Part shown: piece by piece, positions 1-13,500 of the stretch
Position numbering within the stretch: the first letter of the stretch is position 1
Layout: every line of letters begins with the position of its first letter
NCBI GenBank assembly: GCA_014607495.2
Contig: CP053170.1
Span: forward strand, 3,410,001 to 3,474,000
Source: Carposina sasakii
Lineage: Eukaryota; Arthropoda; Insecta; Lepidoptera; Carposinidae
DNA length: 64,000 bases
Reading direction: 5' to 3'
Made by a program: the position numbers and the translations under genes
The notes under the pieces: generated by a model
What the model was told of the DNA's origin: nothing
What the model saw: only the letters and a program-made list of their open reading frames with translations
Databases searched by the model: none

Positions 1-957
1 AAATTTTTGTAGTAAGTTCGGGAGTAAGTTCCATGCTACTGGCGGTCAGGGTCCCAGAGAGAGAAACCTCCTCACGATGCGTGCCGTGTCGAGGAGTACC
101 GCCTTCTGTATCCTATCATATGTATGACTCCTATTATTATATTATGCCCGTAAAACCGACAAAAGGCGAACGTCGTCGAACCTAGTCGAACTTAGACAAT
201 CGTCGACGAATGCTCTCTGCCCTCTACAATCGAATCGAGTTTGCGTCAGAGTTCGCCCATTGTATGGAGGAGCCATGATAGGCTATCTGACGTTAGTCAA
301 ATTGGGGTTACAGACAATTGTCGAAACAGTCGAATGTCGTTACTAAAAATATGCTTTGAAAAGACAAAAAAACAATAACAAAACATACTTTGTTAAAGCC
401 TATAAAAAAGAATTTATCGTTCATTTTAAAAGTAAATATGATTCATAAGCATCGTATTTAAGTAATCTCCATGATAAGTTTGGCGTAACGAGTATCTTGA
501 AGAAGACAAAGCACTTTTATATGATCTTTTTACAATATGAATGATTTGTGTAAGTAAATAAAATATGAGTGACGTCATAACAGCGCAAAGTATATTAAAA
601 AAAAAAACTTATTTTTGCTCAGAAATAATTCTGCACGTCTTTAGTAACTTGTGATTGGTCGACAACCGGTCGCTAAGCATCAAGACGATTACGATTATAA
701 AATCTGAATTTTGTTCGCTACCCTATGTTAGATCAGACGTTTTTAAATCAGTAAATAGGGATATGATTTTCATATTTTGACAGTGAAAATTTCAAAATTG
801 CAACCAGTTGCAAGTTACAAAATCAGGGGACAATTCTGCTATTTTTTGACTCTACGCTTTAATGAAAGAACCCATAGCGGAATTGACTAATTAATTTACA
901 TACAATCTCTTAGAGAAAAAATATTATTCCCAAACATTTGACTCGATTTGTGGTAGT
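1..957. other. left flank, no gene seen
   Basis: Beyond the d4 3' end. A stretch near 45-130 looks like a decayed transposon piece (class not recognised). Nothing codes convincingly. Confidence 0.4.
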
Positions 958-1231
958 ATGGATGATCTTGCATCCCGCTTACTCGGTAGTGTTGTCTCCC
1001 TCAATCCGTTTCATATTACAAGTACATTAATTACGTATAGTGCTGATGAACGAAGAATACCTAAAGCAAGCACCGGTAGAGGTAGAAAGAGCTATTCACA
1101 CGCGAGCGACATTCGCAAGGCAACAATGTCAAACCTACTTACTTATAATAAATAGAATAAAGACTCCACTTACTGAACAAGTTATTAATCTATGTTATAT
1201 ATAACCAGACTACAACCTTAAGGTCAAGCCA

Positions 1232-1426
1232 GGCCCCTTAATACCTAACTAGCAAAAGCAAAGCGATAGCGAAAATTGTACAAAAATCGCTGATTGCATG
1301 TCAAATTCGTATTACGTAAAATTAATTTCAAAGGAACTTTGACATTTCAAGGCGAATATTGCACAATTTTCGCTATCGCTTTGCTTCGGCTTTGCCATTG
1401 CAATATACCTAGGTAATCAGGGGGCG
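1232..1426. mobile_element. MITE family P, AT-rich interior type
   Basis: Arms aaagcaaagcgatagcgaaa / ttttcgctatcgctttgctt; interior includes aaaggaactttgacatttca. Ends ggcccctta / aatcagggggc. Confidence 0.75.
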
Positions 1427-2029
1427 GGTCACAGATTACATAATATCCTAGTTCAAAACATCTTGGGAGAATAACAAGTACAAGGTAGCAAATGTTGCCA
1501 TGCGAATATCACTTAAAAGGGAGGTTACTCAGATTTTGGATGGTTTTATTACATAACATTACAAAACCACGTAAAAAATTACATTTGACAGCAAAATATA
1601 AGGAATATGTCATATTTAGGCGATGTTCAGGTCAACCTATATTAAAATTCTTTGTAATGACACTATTTGTTTATAGGTTACAATTAATTGTAAAGTAAAC
1701 TAAACCGCGTGAGCTTTGACATCCAATACTGCGAAACCTCCTCATAGAAAAAACAAATTGTAGTTTACAAAAATAAAATGAAGATAAGCAAACCAAGTGT
1801 GCACTAAAGTTCATATTAAAACCTTATGTGGTAGTATATTTTTTGACAAAACAATGTCAAAAATTCTGTCAACTTTTGACTAAGTTTCACTTGCAGCAAC
1901 CACTTAATTCTTGGATAAATTCTTATAACTGCTTAATAAATAATGACACGCCATTTCAGGTGAATATTACGTTTTACAAAAAACTAGGTCATAATAACAA
2001 CGATTTCTACAAATATAGCAGATATATAT

Positions 2030-2293
2030 ACTCTTGCCGCGTGGTGCCGGCAGAGTAGAATTCGTACCACCCCATGTCTGCCCGTGGGTATCGTACGAGG
2101 CGATTAAGGGTTTCCGGGAGGTGTGTAGCAGCGCCTCCCGTGTTGACAACATAGTCCATAATACAAACTGCGGTCACCAACCCGCCTGCCCAGCGTGGTG
2201 ACTATGGGCAAATACCCCGCATGGCAGTCTTGTGGCGTGCCCTGGGGGAGGCCTACGTCCAGCAGTGGACTGTAATAGGCTGATGATGATGAT
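2030..2293 (+). mobile_element. family A repeat, ends (TGA)n
   Basis: ggtgccggcagagtagaatt through gtccagcagtggactgtaat to tgatgatgatg. Class uncertain: SINE or LINE 3' end. Confidence 0.75.
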
Positions 2294-2447
2294 ATATACT
2301 CTTACCCTGCTACAGGTCATCTATGATCTACTTTGTAATTTTAAAACATATATGTATATTTAGGCCTCAAAAATAAGTCAATTTACCGAAATGCAATCAA
2401 GCAAATCCATTAATATACTTATCAATCATCATCAATTTCTTCTATGC

Positions 2448-2765
2448 TGCTCTGGGAGTGAAGAAAAAACGTATAATACTACAGCTGCTTCTCTTCCCGG
2501 GCATACTGTACAAGTCAGTAGAGGGACAAGAGGGTCTTGGTATTTTGTAGGGATGTCACTACTAACCGAACTTGTACATCTCAACTATACCCTCAAAATC
2601 GGTCATAAGTGGCACCATGTGGTGCCATTGGTGCTCTGCCTACCCCGTAAGGGATAAAGGCGTGATTACATGTATGTATCATTTTCACCATGTGGTCCTA
2701 TCGGCCATTGGTGCTGTGCCTACCCCGTAAGGGATAAAGGCGTGATTATATGTAGATATGTATCA
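2448..2765 (+). mobile_element. family I repeat with duplicated tail
   Basis: gctctgggagtgaagaaaaa to taagggataaaggcgtgatt, then the last part (2690-2765) occurs again. Ends in (ATGT)n. Confidence 0.65.
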
Positions 2766-3081
2766 TTTTCAGCTATGAAAATATGATGCTATGAGAAGAA
2801 CTTAAGATCACTGCTGCAAGCCGCATAGATCCGAATACATACAAGATCAAACATGGCGACTAGTGCACACTTGGTCATAGACAAATTACTCTATAATCTA
2901 TGGCAACACATGTACGCACGGCACAGTCCTTCATCGCTTATATATAACTGAATGCACGCAGCGCGTGTTTAACTATACATTACTGGTTGTTCTTTACATA
3001 CGTATCTTCGTTGAACTTCGAAATCTCTGGAAAAGAAACATTAGGCCTCATTAAGTTGACTTTTGAAATATATTTTTTACT

Positions 3082-3362
3082 AGTGGACGCCCGCGACTCC
3101 GTCCGCGTGGACTACAGAAAAAACAAAATGTCGAAATTATCTGGGATAAAAACATTTTCCTGTGATAAAAAGTAGCCTATATGTTAAGTGGGACCTGCCA
3201 CAATATATTCCTGAAAACTGCATCGAAATCGGTTCAGCCGTTTCTGAGATCATCGTTTTGGGTTCTATTGCGTTGATAAAGGTCTCCTATAATATTTTTC
3301 TCATATATATCTTCCATGTACAGACAGCGATCCGTTACATTTTTATTATATGTATAGATTGC
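3082..3362 (+). mobile_element. family C repeat (non-LTR-type 3' end)
   Basis: actagtggacgcccgcgact, ggataaaaagtagcctat, gaaatcggttcagccgtttc, ttatatgtatagatt. Likely RTE/Proto2-like 3' tail; class is inference. Confidence 0.65.
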
Positions 3363-3661
3363 TTATGTGCCAAAACTGTACATTCCTAGCAAGGAATGAT
3401 GAGGCAATGCAAAAATGCAAAAACTGCCACACATCGGCCAAGGCATGTCTATTGTCGAAGGCAAAGCTGGGTGTAGGTTTTTCTTGTCTCTGATTTCGAA
3501 CTCAAAATTGGTCAAACCACTTGCGAATTAATGAAATGGCAGCCCCACAAAATTATTGGCGCTGATTTAATGCATGTTTAGTAACAAGTGTGACAGTTAA
3601 AACTTAGTAGTAAACAAATGTAATACGCGTTTTCTGTGAAACGTCGTGTATAACGTGAATA

Positions 3662-3970
3662 TATATATAGCTTTCATCATCGTCATCATTCTCAGCCATG
3701 AGAAGTCCACTGCTGAACATAGGCCTCCCCCAACAACCTCCATTCCGACCGCCGCGTTACCGCCGCATTGTGCCGGCAGAGGAGTTTGTACCACCCCATG
3801 TCTGCCCGTGGGCAGCAGCACCTGTACTGACAACACAGTCCAAAAATCACACAACGGTCACCAACCCGCCTGCCCAGCGTGGTGACTATAGGCAAAACCC
3901 CCTGTGGCAGTAGCCTTGTGGCGTGCTCTGGGGAGGCCTACGTCCAGGAGTGGACTGAAACTAGGCTGAA
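3662..3970 (+). mobile_element. family A repeat joined to a related (TCA)n head
   Basis: Begins tcatcatcgtcatcattctc and gaagtccactgctgaacata (divergent relative), then a forward family A copy from 3770. Confidence 0.6.
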
Positions 3971-4021
3971 GAGAGACATGTACTCGTATTAAGCAGTGAG
4001 GTGAATACCAATCGGCCGTCG

Positions 4022-4027
4022 TTTATT
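4022..4027 (-). terminator. candidate poly(A) signal for d4
   Basis: AATAAA on the minus strand, about 430 bases after the stop. If used, the d4 3' UTR is almost wholly the minisatellite. Position only; no cleavage data. Confidence 0.4.
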
Positions 4028-4046
4028 AGAATGAGATATACTCGTA

Positions 4047-4485
4047 CGGTATAGTGACGCACCGTTAGAGCTTGCTGTGGAAGAGGCGGTATAGTGACGC
4101 TCCGTTAGAGCTTGCTGTGGAAGAGGCGGTATAGTGACGCTCCGTTAGAGCTTGCTGTGGAAGTGGCGGTATAGTGACGCTCCGTTAGAGCTTGCCGTGG
4201 AAGTGGCGGTATAGTGACGCACCGTAAGAGCTTGCTGTGGAAGTGGCGGTATAGTGACGCACCGTAGAGCTTGCTGTTGGCGGTATAGTGACGCACCGTT
4301 TGCTGTGGAAGTGGCGGTATAGTGACGCACCGTTAGAGCTTGCTGTGGAAGTGGCGGTATAGAGTGACGCATCGTTAAAGCTTGCTGTGGAAGTGGCGGT
4401 ATAGAGTGACGCGCCATTAGAGCTTGCTGTGGAAGTGGCGGTATAGTGACGTACCGTTAGAGCTTGCTGTGGAAGTGGTGTATGC
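4047..4485. repeat. minisatellite, 40-bp unit, about 11 copies, at the d4 3' end
   Basis: Unit cggtatagtgacgcaccgtt + agagcttgctgtggaagtgg. Copies start near 4047, 4087, 4127, 4167, 4207, 4247 and so on; two in the middle are shortened. In d4 sense each unit carries CTTCCACAG CAAGCTC TAA, the last d4 codons and stop, so the array grew from the d4 end. Confidence 0.95.
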
Positions 4486-4588
4486 AGAGCGCGCACGACC
4501 AGGACCCCTCTGGCGGCGCGTGCAGCGGCGGCGCCAGGCAGTACATGTGGTAGCCGCGGTCGCAGTCGTCGCAGAACAGCAGCTGCGC
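4457..4588 (-). CDS. d4: d4 terminal exon: second PHD finger and stop
   Basis: Encodes [17 protein letters not shown] and [11 protein letters not shown], then a short tail IHHFHSKL and TAA at 4459-4457. The tail and stop form the first unit of the adjoining 40-bp minisatellite. A second AG six bases inside the exon could remove two residues in frame. Confidence 0.9.
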   Translation of the reverse strand, partial: AQLLFCDDCDRGYHMYCLAPPLHAPPEGSWSCALCIHHFHSKL

Positions 4589-7500
4589 CTGCGCAACACA
4601 ACACAATAGCACGGTTACCTACCCTCAAAAATTGCTAATTTTACAGCGCTACAGTTATCGTCAAGGTAAGCCGTGTGGCATCGCACAGTAAAATAGCACT
4701 ACCCACCCCCACACACGGGTGGGTTCCAGTTCCAGGAGGTGGGCAGCAGGGCCTTTCTTGTTGAATACATAGTCCGAAAATCACATTGCGGTCACCAACC
4801 CTGCTTAAATTGGTCGTTTAGGGGCGCGTTTGCTCCAATGGTAAAAAAATTAACAAATTCGTGATTAGTCCAATTCGCCGTGACTAGTTACTAGCTTTCC
4901 CCTGAGAGAATGCCCGAGTTCTATAATCGTCCCTTACGACATGCACGGAAGGAGATGCACCTGCATAGGGCGTTCAAAAACTAACTACGCTGAAGTCCGC
5001 CATAGAGGATCCAATTAATGGTTTTAATTGCCTCAAGACGAATCTGAGTAAAAGTCTGCTTTATACCTATACAGGGTGTTTGTGACAGCCAGGCAAATAT
5101 TGATACCATGACTTCACACCATGATTCTGAGGCGAAAAACACTGAAAATTTTCGCAGGAAAATTCCAAAATTTTCCGAATTTTTTTTCATATTTCTAGGA
5201 AAAAAATATTTAGTTCGTGTATACGTTTATGGAATTAAAATTGACGCGCGTAGCAAGATTTTTTCACGAGAAATAATTATTATTGTCTATATAATAAACA
5301 ACACTATAAAACATTTTTTTTGACTTGCCTGAATATACAGATATGGTACTTACATCATTATCGCTGGTCCCGCATACGGAGCAGCATTTGCACTCGATGC
5401 ACTGCCAGCGATACTTGCGGACCGACACAATCATGTTAGCGGTGAACTGCAGGCACGTTGGGTGACCTGGACATATAGTACTATGTTATTCACCATTAAA
5501 AACTATCCATATATGTACGTACAATGAAGACTAACAAGTATATGTATGTATATATGTAAGTTTGTCAGTATGTCTGACACTCTCTAGAGCCTAAACGAGA
5601 TGTCGCATTTAAGTTGACGGCCGATTGGTGTAGTTGTAGTAGTAGTGGCCTTGCTCGCTGCGCCATAAGTCCTGGGTTCGAATCCCGGTAGGTGCAAACA
5701 TTGATTATGATGAATTTTATGGATATTTCTATACTTATCTATGTATTTATATACCGTTGCTTAGTACCCACGACACAAGACCTTATGGATCTTAATGTGG
5801 GACAGAGTGATGTGAAGTGTGTGAGTGAATATTTATTTATTTAATTTTGAGAGGTATCAAATCGATGCAATAAAGTTATTTTATTTGATTTGATCATTAG
5901 ATTTGTTAACTAGTTAGGTACATTAAACTTTTCAAGCAATCGGTATTTTTTATGTCATAAGGTGATTAAATTTTTTCTACAAAATAGTGCATGAAAGCAA
6001 GGACACACTTAGACACAAAATGGTATATTCTACTAATAAACTTAATTAAATAATTTCAATATTGTAAGGCACATATTTTTTCTTACCTTGAATGATTCTT
6101 CGACTCAAATTAGATGGTCACTTTTAAATAAACAAAAAAACACCAGGAAAACAAAATGTGCCGAACAATAGTGAAAAATAAAACAAAAAAACCAGCCACA
6201 CTCATGAAGAATAAAATAATTAAAAAATTACAAAGCTTTACAATTTTAAAAAGTATCAAAAATGATGCATGGAAGTGCCTTATTCACTATTCTTCAGCAC
6301 ATTTAAAAAGCAAAATTTACACTCCGAATATTTATTATTATTTATTTTTGAAATCCACTTTATAATTTATTACACAAAATAAAAAATACAAATGACAATA
6401 ACAGATTTAACAGAATCAAATGACAATTCTACGTAGCGTCTTCTCTTTCTATTTCGATAGGAAAGAAAGAGATGACGCTTTGCTATCTGTAAGTTCGAGC
6501 TACAAAAACAAATATTATATTATAGAATATGAAAAGGACAACAAATCTTTGGAAACACTAAACTAATAATGCACTTCCTTGATGATTTTCGATACTTTAA
6601 CATTAAATATCATGATATTACATTGAATATCGTAAGGCAGATAAAGATATGACGTCATTCTATAAACGAGATGACAAAATATGTATAATAATATAATTTA
6701 AAGTATAACTGAAGGGATGTGTTAAGCTAAAACTGATGAAATCCAGATCTCTGTCTGCTCAGAAACAAATGATTATACCGATGTTCCTTGCCAATGGAAT
6801 TAGTTTATCGGACAGATGTCTTTACCATTTTTGTTTATATTCATTTCATAACACAATACTATTTAAATATTTTAGAGATAATACAATACTATTTAAATAT
6901 TTTAATGACTTGTGTCTCTCATTTAGAGAATACCTATACAGGGTGTAACAAAAAGGGTATGTTAAGCAAAAAGCTACGTAAATAACTCATTGTAGAGAAC
7001 CTATCCACCAAATTTGAGACTCGAAATCACATGTTTATTTTTCCCGAGAGTATAGAGAATTTTTAAATATCTCAGGAATTTTTATACAATCTTGAAAAAT
7101 AAAAATATGATTTCGAGTCTCAAATTTTGGAAATAGGATCTCTGTAGTGGGCTATTTACATAGCTTTTCGCTTAACATACCCTTTTTGTTACACCCTGTA
7201 TATTAGGGTCAATTCCGGCAGTCACACTTAAACCTAAACCTTAGGTCAATCTCTCTCCGTTCTTAACATAAATGGCCGAGAGAGAAAAGGACAGGTAGGA
7301 CTAATCTTACGTTTAGGTTTAAGGTGTGACTGCCGGAATCGACCATATTAGGTGTTATAATATTAGTTAACATATTTTTTGACACAAGAATAGGTAGGTA
7401 GTAGGTAAAAGGAATTAACTTTTACTATACGACCAACTAAGAAATCGTGAAAAAACTGACTATCAAAACTCAAAATAAGGCTAATTTTGCAAACACCTTA

Positions 7501-10500
7501 CAATGTAGCATTACAGCTGGAGATAAAAGATGAAATGCAGACAGAAACGAGAACTCCTGCAGCGATTTCTTATTGCAAAGACCAGCCTGGGTTAGCCTCC
7601 TTCACCTTAAGTATTGATATATATATATAATTTGGTCCTAAACATATATTATTTATAACACATACAAAATATGAACTGTGACTACAACAAAAACGTTAAA
7701 AAAAAACAATACAGGGTGATTTTTGGTCGTCAACGTTCCCGAAAACTACGGAATCTCCTCGTCATCACGATCATTTTTCTGCATGGAAGCATACCTGGGA
7801 AGTGTCTGGTTTCCAAAATATTAGGGTCCAAAGTTGAGTAAATAGACTGCGTTTTTCTGCATAAATGCACATAGACGCGCGTGGCAAGATTTTTTCACGA
7901 GAAATAATTAATATCTGTCTATAAAAGAACTAACATAAACACTAGACACTATAAATTTCGCCTGATCAAGTAATTAAAAACATTTAAAAAAAAAAATCCC
8001 AGCATTTTTTTTTTGGCATAAACTTACTTTATTTGATGTATAGAGGGCGTACCCTTCGTTAATGGTGGCCACAAAAAAACACCTGTATAACCGTCTAACA
8101 TAAAACTAACGTGTACTATGTATATATTATTGCACATAGCAATATAATAAAATTCTTATTATACAAATGTATAAACTTTGACTATATTAGTATGTACTTC
8201 TCTATATGTAATATTGCCGATATCGACGTAAGGGAATGATATACATATTTTAATTATAGACTCTATGAATACTTCTATACTATCTATGTCAAATTAGTTT
8301 GATCAAAATCCATGTTTATGGATATTATGACAAATTTATACTTGCATTGTCATCTTTCAACATTAATCATAATGTATAGAGATAAATTTTGGTTATACAA
8401 TAAAACATTTAAAACAAAGGCACTGAATAAGCTCAGAAATATTAAAATCTATTCAAGTAAACAGCGAAAATTACGCCTATTTAGATTAAAAAAACATGAG
8501 GAATTTAAAAAAAGTTCTTCATTTCACACATTTTTTGACACAAATTGTGTGCTTACGAATCCATCAGTATTTTTGACACACACACAAACAAAATGTCATG
8601 TTCTAAACACTAACATCTACTTAACCTAACACAAAAACATTTGAAACAATTTAAAAAGTCAATCGAATATATTTGGTGAAAGCTTTGGAACTTGGATTAG
8701 GATAAACGCGTGCATAAAATGACTATTCGATTTGGCGTGACTAGCTAGATTATAAAATAATGACGTTATACAGGGTGTAACAAAAAGGGTATGTTAAGCG
8801 AAAAGCTACGTAAATAGCCCACTGTTATATTTGAGAATCAAGATATGACTGAGTATCCGGAAAAATAAACATGTGATCGAGTCTCAAATTTTGTGGATAT
8901 ATATATAGACATACCCTTTTTGTTACACCCTGTATATATAATGACAGACCGCGGATTATAATAACGCGTGTGACAAAATGTAGCGAATATACAGGCTTAG
9001 TATGAGATGGTTGCGAACAACGTACATCACAATTTAAAGTTAAATCGCTAAGGGCCAAATAAACCAAGTGACGCCATACATAAGTCCTGGGTTCGAATCC
9101 CGGTAGGTGCGAATTGATATGATGAATAGCGACTATTGTTTTCTGGTCATGGATGTTTCTATAATCATCTATGTATTTATATACCGTTGCTTAGCACCCA
9201 CGACACACAAGACCTTGTGGATCTTAGTGTGTGACTAGGCTAATGTTTTGCAAAGTGTGTGAAAATTTATTTATTTACTAGTGGACGCCCGCGACTCCGT
9301 CCGCGTGGACAGCAGAAAAAATAAAATGTCGATATTATCCAGGATAAAAAGTAGCCTATATGTTAAGTGGGACCTGTCACAACATATTCCTGAAAACTGC
9401 ATAGATTAGCGTGCACAAACATAGATCCGTTACAATTTTATTATATGTATAGATAGATGTGAACGTAAGCATGTGTACTTAGCGTGCAAAAAGGTATACA
9501 AAGCACTTCTTTCAAGGTATTGTTTAATGCTATTATGTATCTTAAATGTTATATTTGTTTATGGATTTTTAAATAAAGTGTGTCACACGCGCTGTCTTTT
9601 CTAAAAGCAGTTATATATTTTTAATAGACAATAAACTGGCATCCAATTTAAATATTTACCTGTGTAAGATTCAAAATGTACTTCACATTGGTTTTCCTTA
9701 TACTACAATGGAACGTATATTTTAAGCTTATAGATTTGGCTGTATGGCAGTAAGCAATGACTACAATATTTAAATCCTAAGAATTTGGCGTGGGAAGCTA
9801 TAATAAAAAAAAAATATAGAATTTAGTCTCTTAATTTATAAAATAATGTAATGATAGATTATACTCTCCAATATAGGAAGATCTAATAATTTTGTATAAA
9901 TAGATCAGAAATATCTAATTAAATTATTACAATAGACTTAAAAAATTTAGATACAAACATATATGAATCACATTTTTCAAATTTAGAATTTCAACAAATA
10001 CAAAAGGCACTACATACAACAACAGGTAACATTATTATTTGGCACCTTAAGTCACAATTGTCAAAAATATTAATTTAGCATGGCAACACCCACCGTAACG
10101 CGGTGCCCCGTCATAAGCAGCCGTATAAAGCCAAAAAGATCGCACCGCTATTCAACGAGGCCAAAACTTTGATACACGGAAACGTTACGGAATCGTACCG
10201 TATTGGTGCGGAGAGAGCGTGTGATAAAACCGATACGGATACGGATACGATACGTCACTGTGATTCCAAATAGCGTGAACGTATTTGAAGCAGCGGAATA
10301 GCCGCAACTTTATGGCGAAAATTTGACAGAACAGAGCAAAAAGCGATCTTGGAACGAAACGCTACTTCTCTAACGATAACTACACGTCATGCTTATTAGT
10401 TCTAAAATATCTCTTTTCAAAATTTTATTATAGCATTTAACTTTCGACTCATACCACAATCATTATAGTAAATAAAACTTTTAAAATCAACCAACAATAA

Positions 10501-13500
10501 TAATGCTCTATCTATGGAATGTATAAAGAACTATAATTCAACTACTGTAAACGTAAAACATCTCTTGTATGAAATTCACAGATATGTGGCTACTACTTAT
10601 AATTATTAAACTTTGCGACACATAAACTAATATTAAGTATCATTCGTCATACCATAGAGGTATAAGATGTAGACATAGAGTGCTAATGACACTTAGATTC
10701 TATTAGTGTAATGTATAGTAATGTACTATATTACTAATGTATTGTAACGTATAGTAATGCAGTCTATGTGTCAAGAACTGGAATTGTGAGGCACCGAAAA
10801 GTCTAATGGTGCATCGAAACTGTTAGTATGACATTAGCACTCTATGTCTACATCTTATTCCTCTATGGTCATACTTTGATTTAGTAGTTAGATTCCACTG
10901 CTGATGATTTTCTGATTTTAATGTTGTCAAATTTGGTATTTCCAGTGCGGGTTTACCTCAGGCAGGCCAAAATAATTGCTAAACCTTTAGCAAAATGACT
11001 TTCGAAAGAACCCATTATTGAGCCGTTGCCTTAAATCAGGGATTCCCGAACTTTTATTCCTCATAGACCCCTTTCAAAAGTTATCTGGTTCTGGTGGACC
11101 CCCTGGACCCCCTACATCACATACAAATTAAATGTGAACCTTCATTTTTTCACGCCAACGTAGACCCCCATCGAGTCTCCTGTGGACCCCTGGGGATCCA
11201 CCTGGACCACTTTGGGAACCACTGCCTTAAATAATGGTATATGGGCAGTTGATGATACCACCGTTATGTATTTTTACGCTAGACAAGCCAATAGTAAATA
11301 AAATGAGATTTAAAACATGTAAACTGGGTGGATATAATAAGATACAGGGTGTTTGTGACAGCCAGGCAAATATTGATGACTTCAGACCATGATTCTGAGG
11401 CAGAAAACACTGAAAATTTTCGCAGGAAAGTTCCAAAATTTCCCAAAAATTTTTTCAAGAAAAAAATAATTTTGTACGTTTAATTATGCCTTAGAAAATG
11501 ACTTAAAAATAAAATTTTAACCAAAACATGATTTAAAAAAAAACTTGCCCTCAAAAAAGTTAAAATAACTGATTAACCCTAATGGAGTCATAAGTGATCA
11601 AAAAAACAGCAATGTGTCTAACAATAACCAATAATCTCATTTAATTAAGCACAGGATCGCACGATACAATTGGCGCGGAGAGCAAAGATTATAGATAATC
11701 AAATAAAAATACATTTCCTGCAAGTAATAACACTGTCGTATAACTCAAAAAAAATGGTTCTTGTTCATCATTTTAGTATTTGCCTGGCTGTCAACCACAC
11801 CCTGTATGTCTAGCTCCTTGACCACAGTGATTAACGAGGATAGAGAAAACTGCCAATTGATCAAGAGGCTTCTAAAACTCTAATCTACTGTTAGAATAAG
11901 AAATACATAGGCAATTACTACTAAGTCAACATCTTCCTGCCATGAACCCATTATCAATGTCGTTAGCGCAATACGGTTTCTTTTGGAACTCATATTGCCA
12001 AGAATTTGGTCTTTAAGACTTTCATCATCATCAGCCAATTGCAGTCCACGGCTGGACGTAGGCCTCCCCCAGGGCACGCCACAAAGCTACTGCCCCATGG
12101 GGGCTTTTGCCCATAGTCACCACGCTGGGCAGGCGGGTTGGTGACCGCAGTGTGATTTCGGACTATGTTGTCAGTACGGGAGGCGCTGCTGCCCACCTCC
12201 CGGAAACCCTTAATCGCCTCGTACTAACTACTAAATCAAGGTAATTCAGGGTAAGTGTACCGTTCAGGCGCAGTCAATCGACCATAATGTACGAATATGG
12301 GCTAGAATCATGTATGTGAACGATAACCTAGACTTAAAAGTTAGTTCTACCTGTACATTTCTCTCAGATATTTATGTTAAGAATGGAGAGGGACAGACCA
12401 GACTAATTTTAAGTTCACGTTTAAGTGTGACGGTCCGAATCGACCATCACCGGTATGATGAATTTGGTGAGAGCGAGATGTCTCACTTTTAAACGTCAAA
12501 TCCACAGAGCTAAGTAATAACTAGACAAGGCAAGAGTTTCTACTTGGTGTGTAAAAAGGGATTGCAAACCACTTCTATCAGCCCTAATTCCTTCAGTCCA
12601 GGCTCGAAAACGAGTGTCTATTCTAATTCTTAAGTCTATTTTTTACATGCAAAGTACATCCACTTCGTTTATCCAGTTATTAATAGCTCTGTGAATTTGA
12701 CGTTTAAAAATAAGACATCTCGCTCTCAACAAATTTATCATACCGGTGCATAATATCGCCACAAACAAAATTCTATATTGCACCTTCGGTAGAACAACGG
12801 CACAAATGTCAAAAATGGCAAAACGCAATTCTGTCGTTGTTCTACCAAAGGTGCGTTATATCATTAGAAGCACACATTTAAAAGTCTAACAAACTTCCCC
12901 ATAATACTCATTACTGGGACTCTGGCGAGATGACGGCGGCGACACCGGATACCCGGTGCACTCCAACAGTCGAGTTTTAGTCGCGAACGAGTCGAAATCA
13001 TCAGCAGAAAACGACATAGAGTTAAGTATTTCGACTACGCCGTTGAATTTAACGCCATCTATGTTTCTAAGGTGGCGATGCGCTTCGCAGACTCGGTTTC
13101 GGACGTGGAAGCATCGGTTGCGCGGTTTCCGGCGACGCTTACCTGATCGCCCGCAGTCGGAACAGCTGACTAGTTCCTCGGGAGTTCCCGTCTTCTTGTT
13201 CTCGCGGTCGTCGCCGAGGCAGAAATCGCAGTATGGCGATGGTGATACCTGGAGGAGGAGAATACAATATAATTATTTTTATTTCAAAATTACGCATACA
13301 CAGACAGACACAACATAGAATAAGACAATAGAAATAGGGTAGAAATATACAGAATGATTTTTGGTCAACGTTCCCGAAAAGTACGGAATTCCTCATCATC
13401 ACGATAATTTTTCACCATGGAAGCATAGCTGAGAAGTGTCTGGTTTCCAAAATATTAGGGTCCAAAGTTGAGTAAATAGACTGCGTTTTTCTGCATAAAT

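Larger units (their letters stand above)
8088..10650. other. d4 intron 10, AT-rich
   Basis: Holds the D, J and C repeats listed. An open stretch at 8312-8629 is Lys/Leu/Phe-rich from AT bias and is not judged a gene. Confidence 0.5.

Noticed and set aside
958..1155. 65-codon open frame starting MDDLASRLLG
   Set aside because: No recognisable family, no splice or conservation support; consistent with chance.
4185..4628. 147-codon open frame on the minus strand
   Set aside because: A shifted-frame reading of PHD2 plus the minisatellite; not a protein.
8312..8629. 105-codon open frame rich in Lys, Phe and Leu
   Set aside because: Composition follows local AT bias; inside a d4 intron with no domain.
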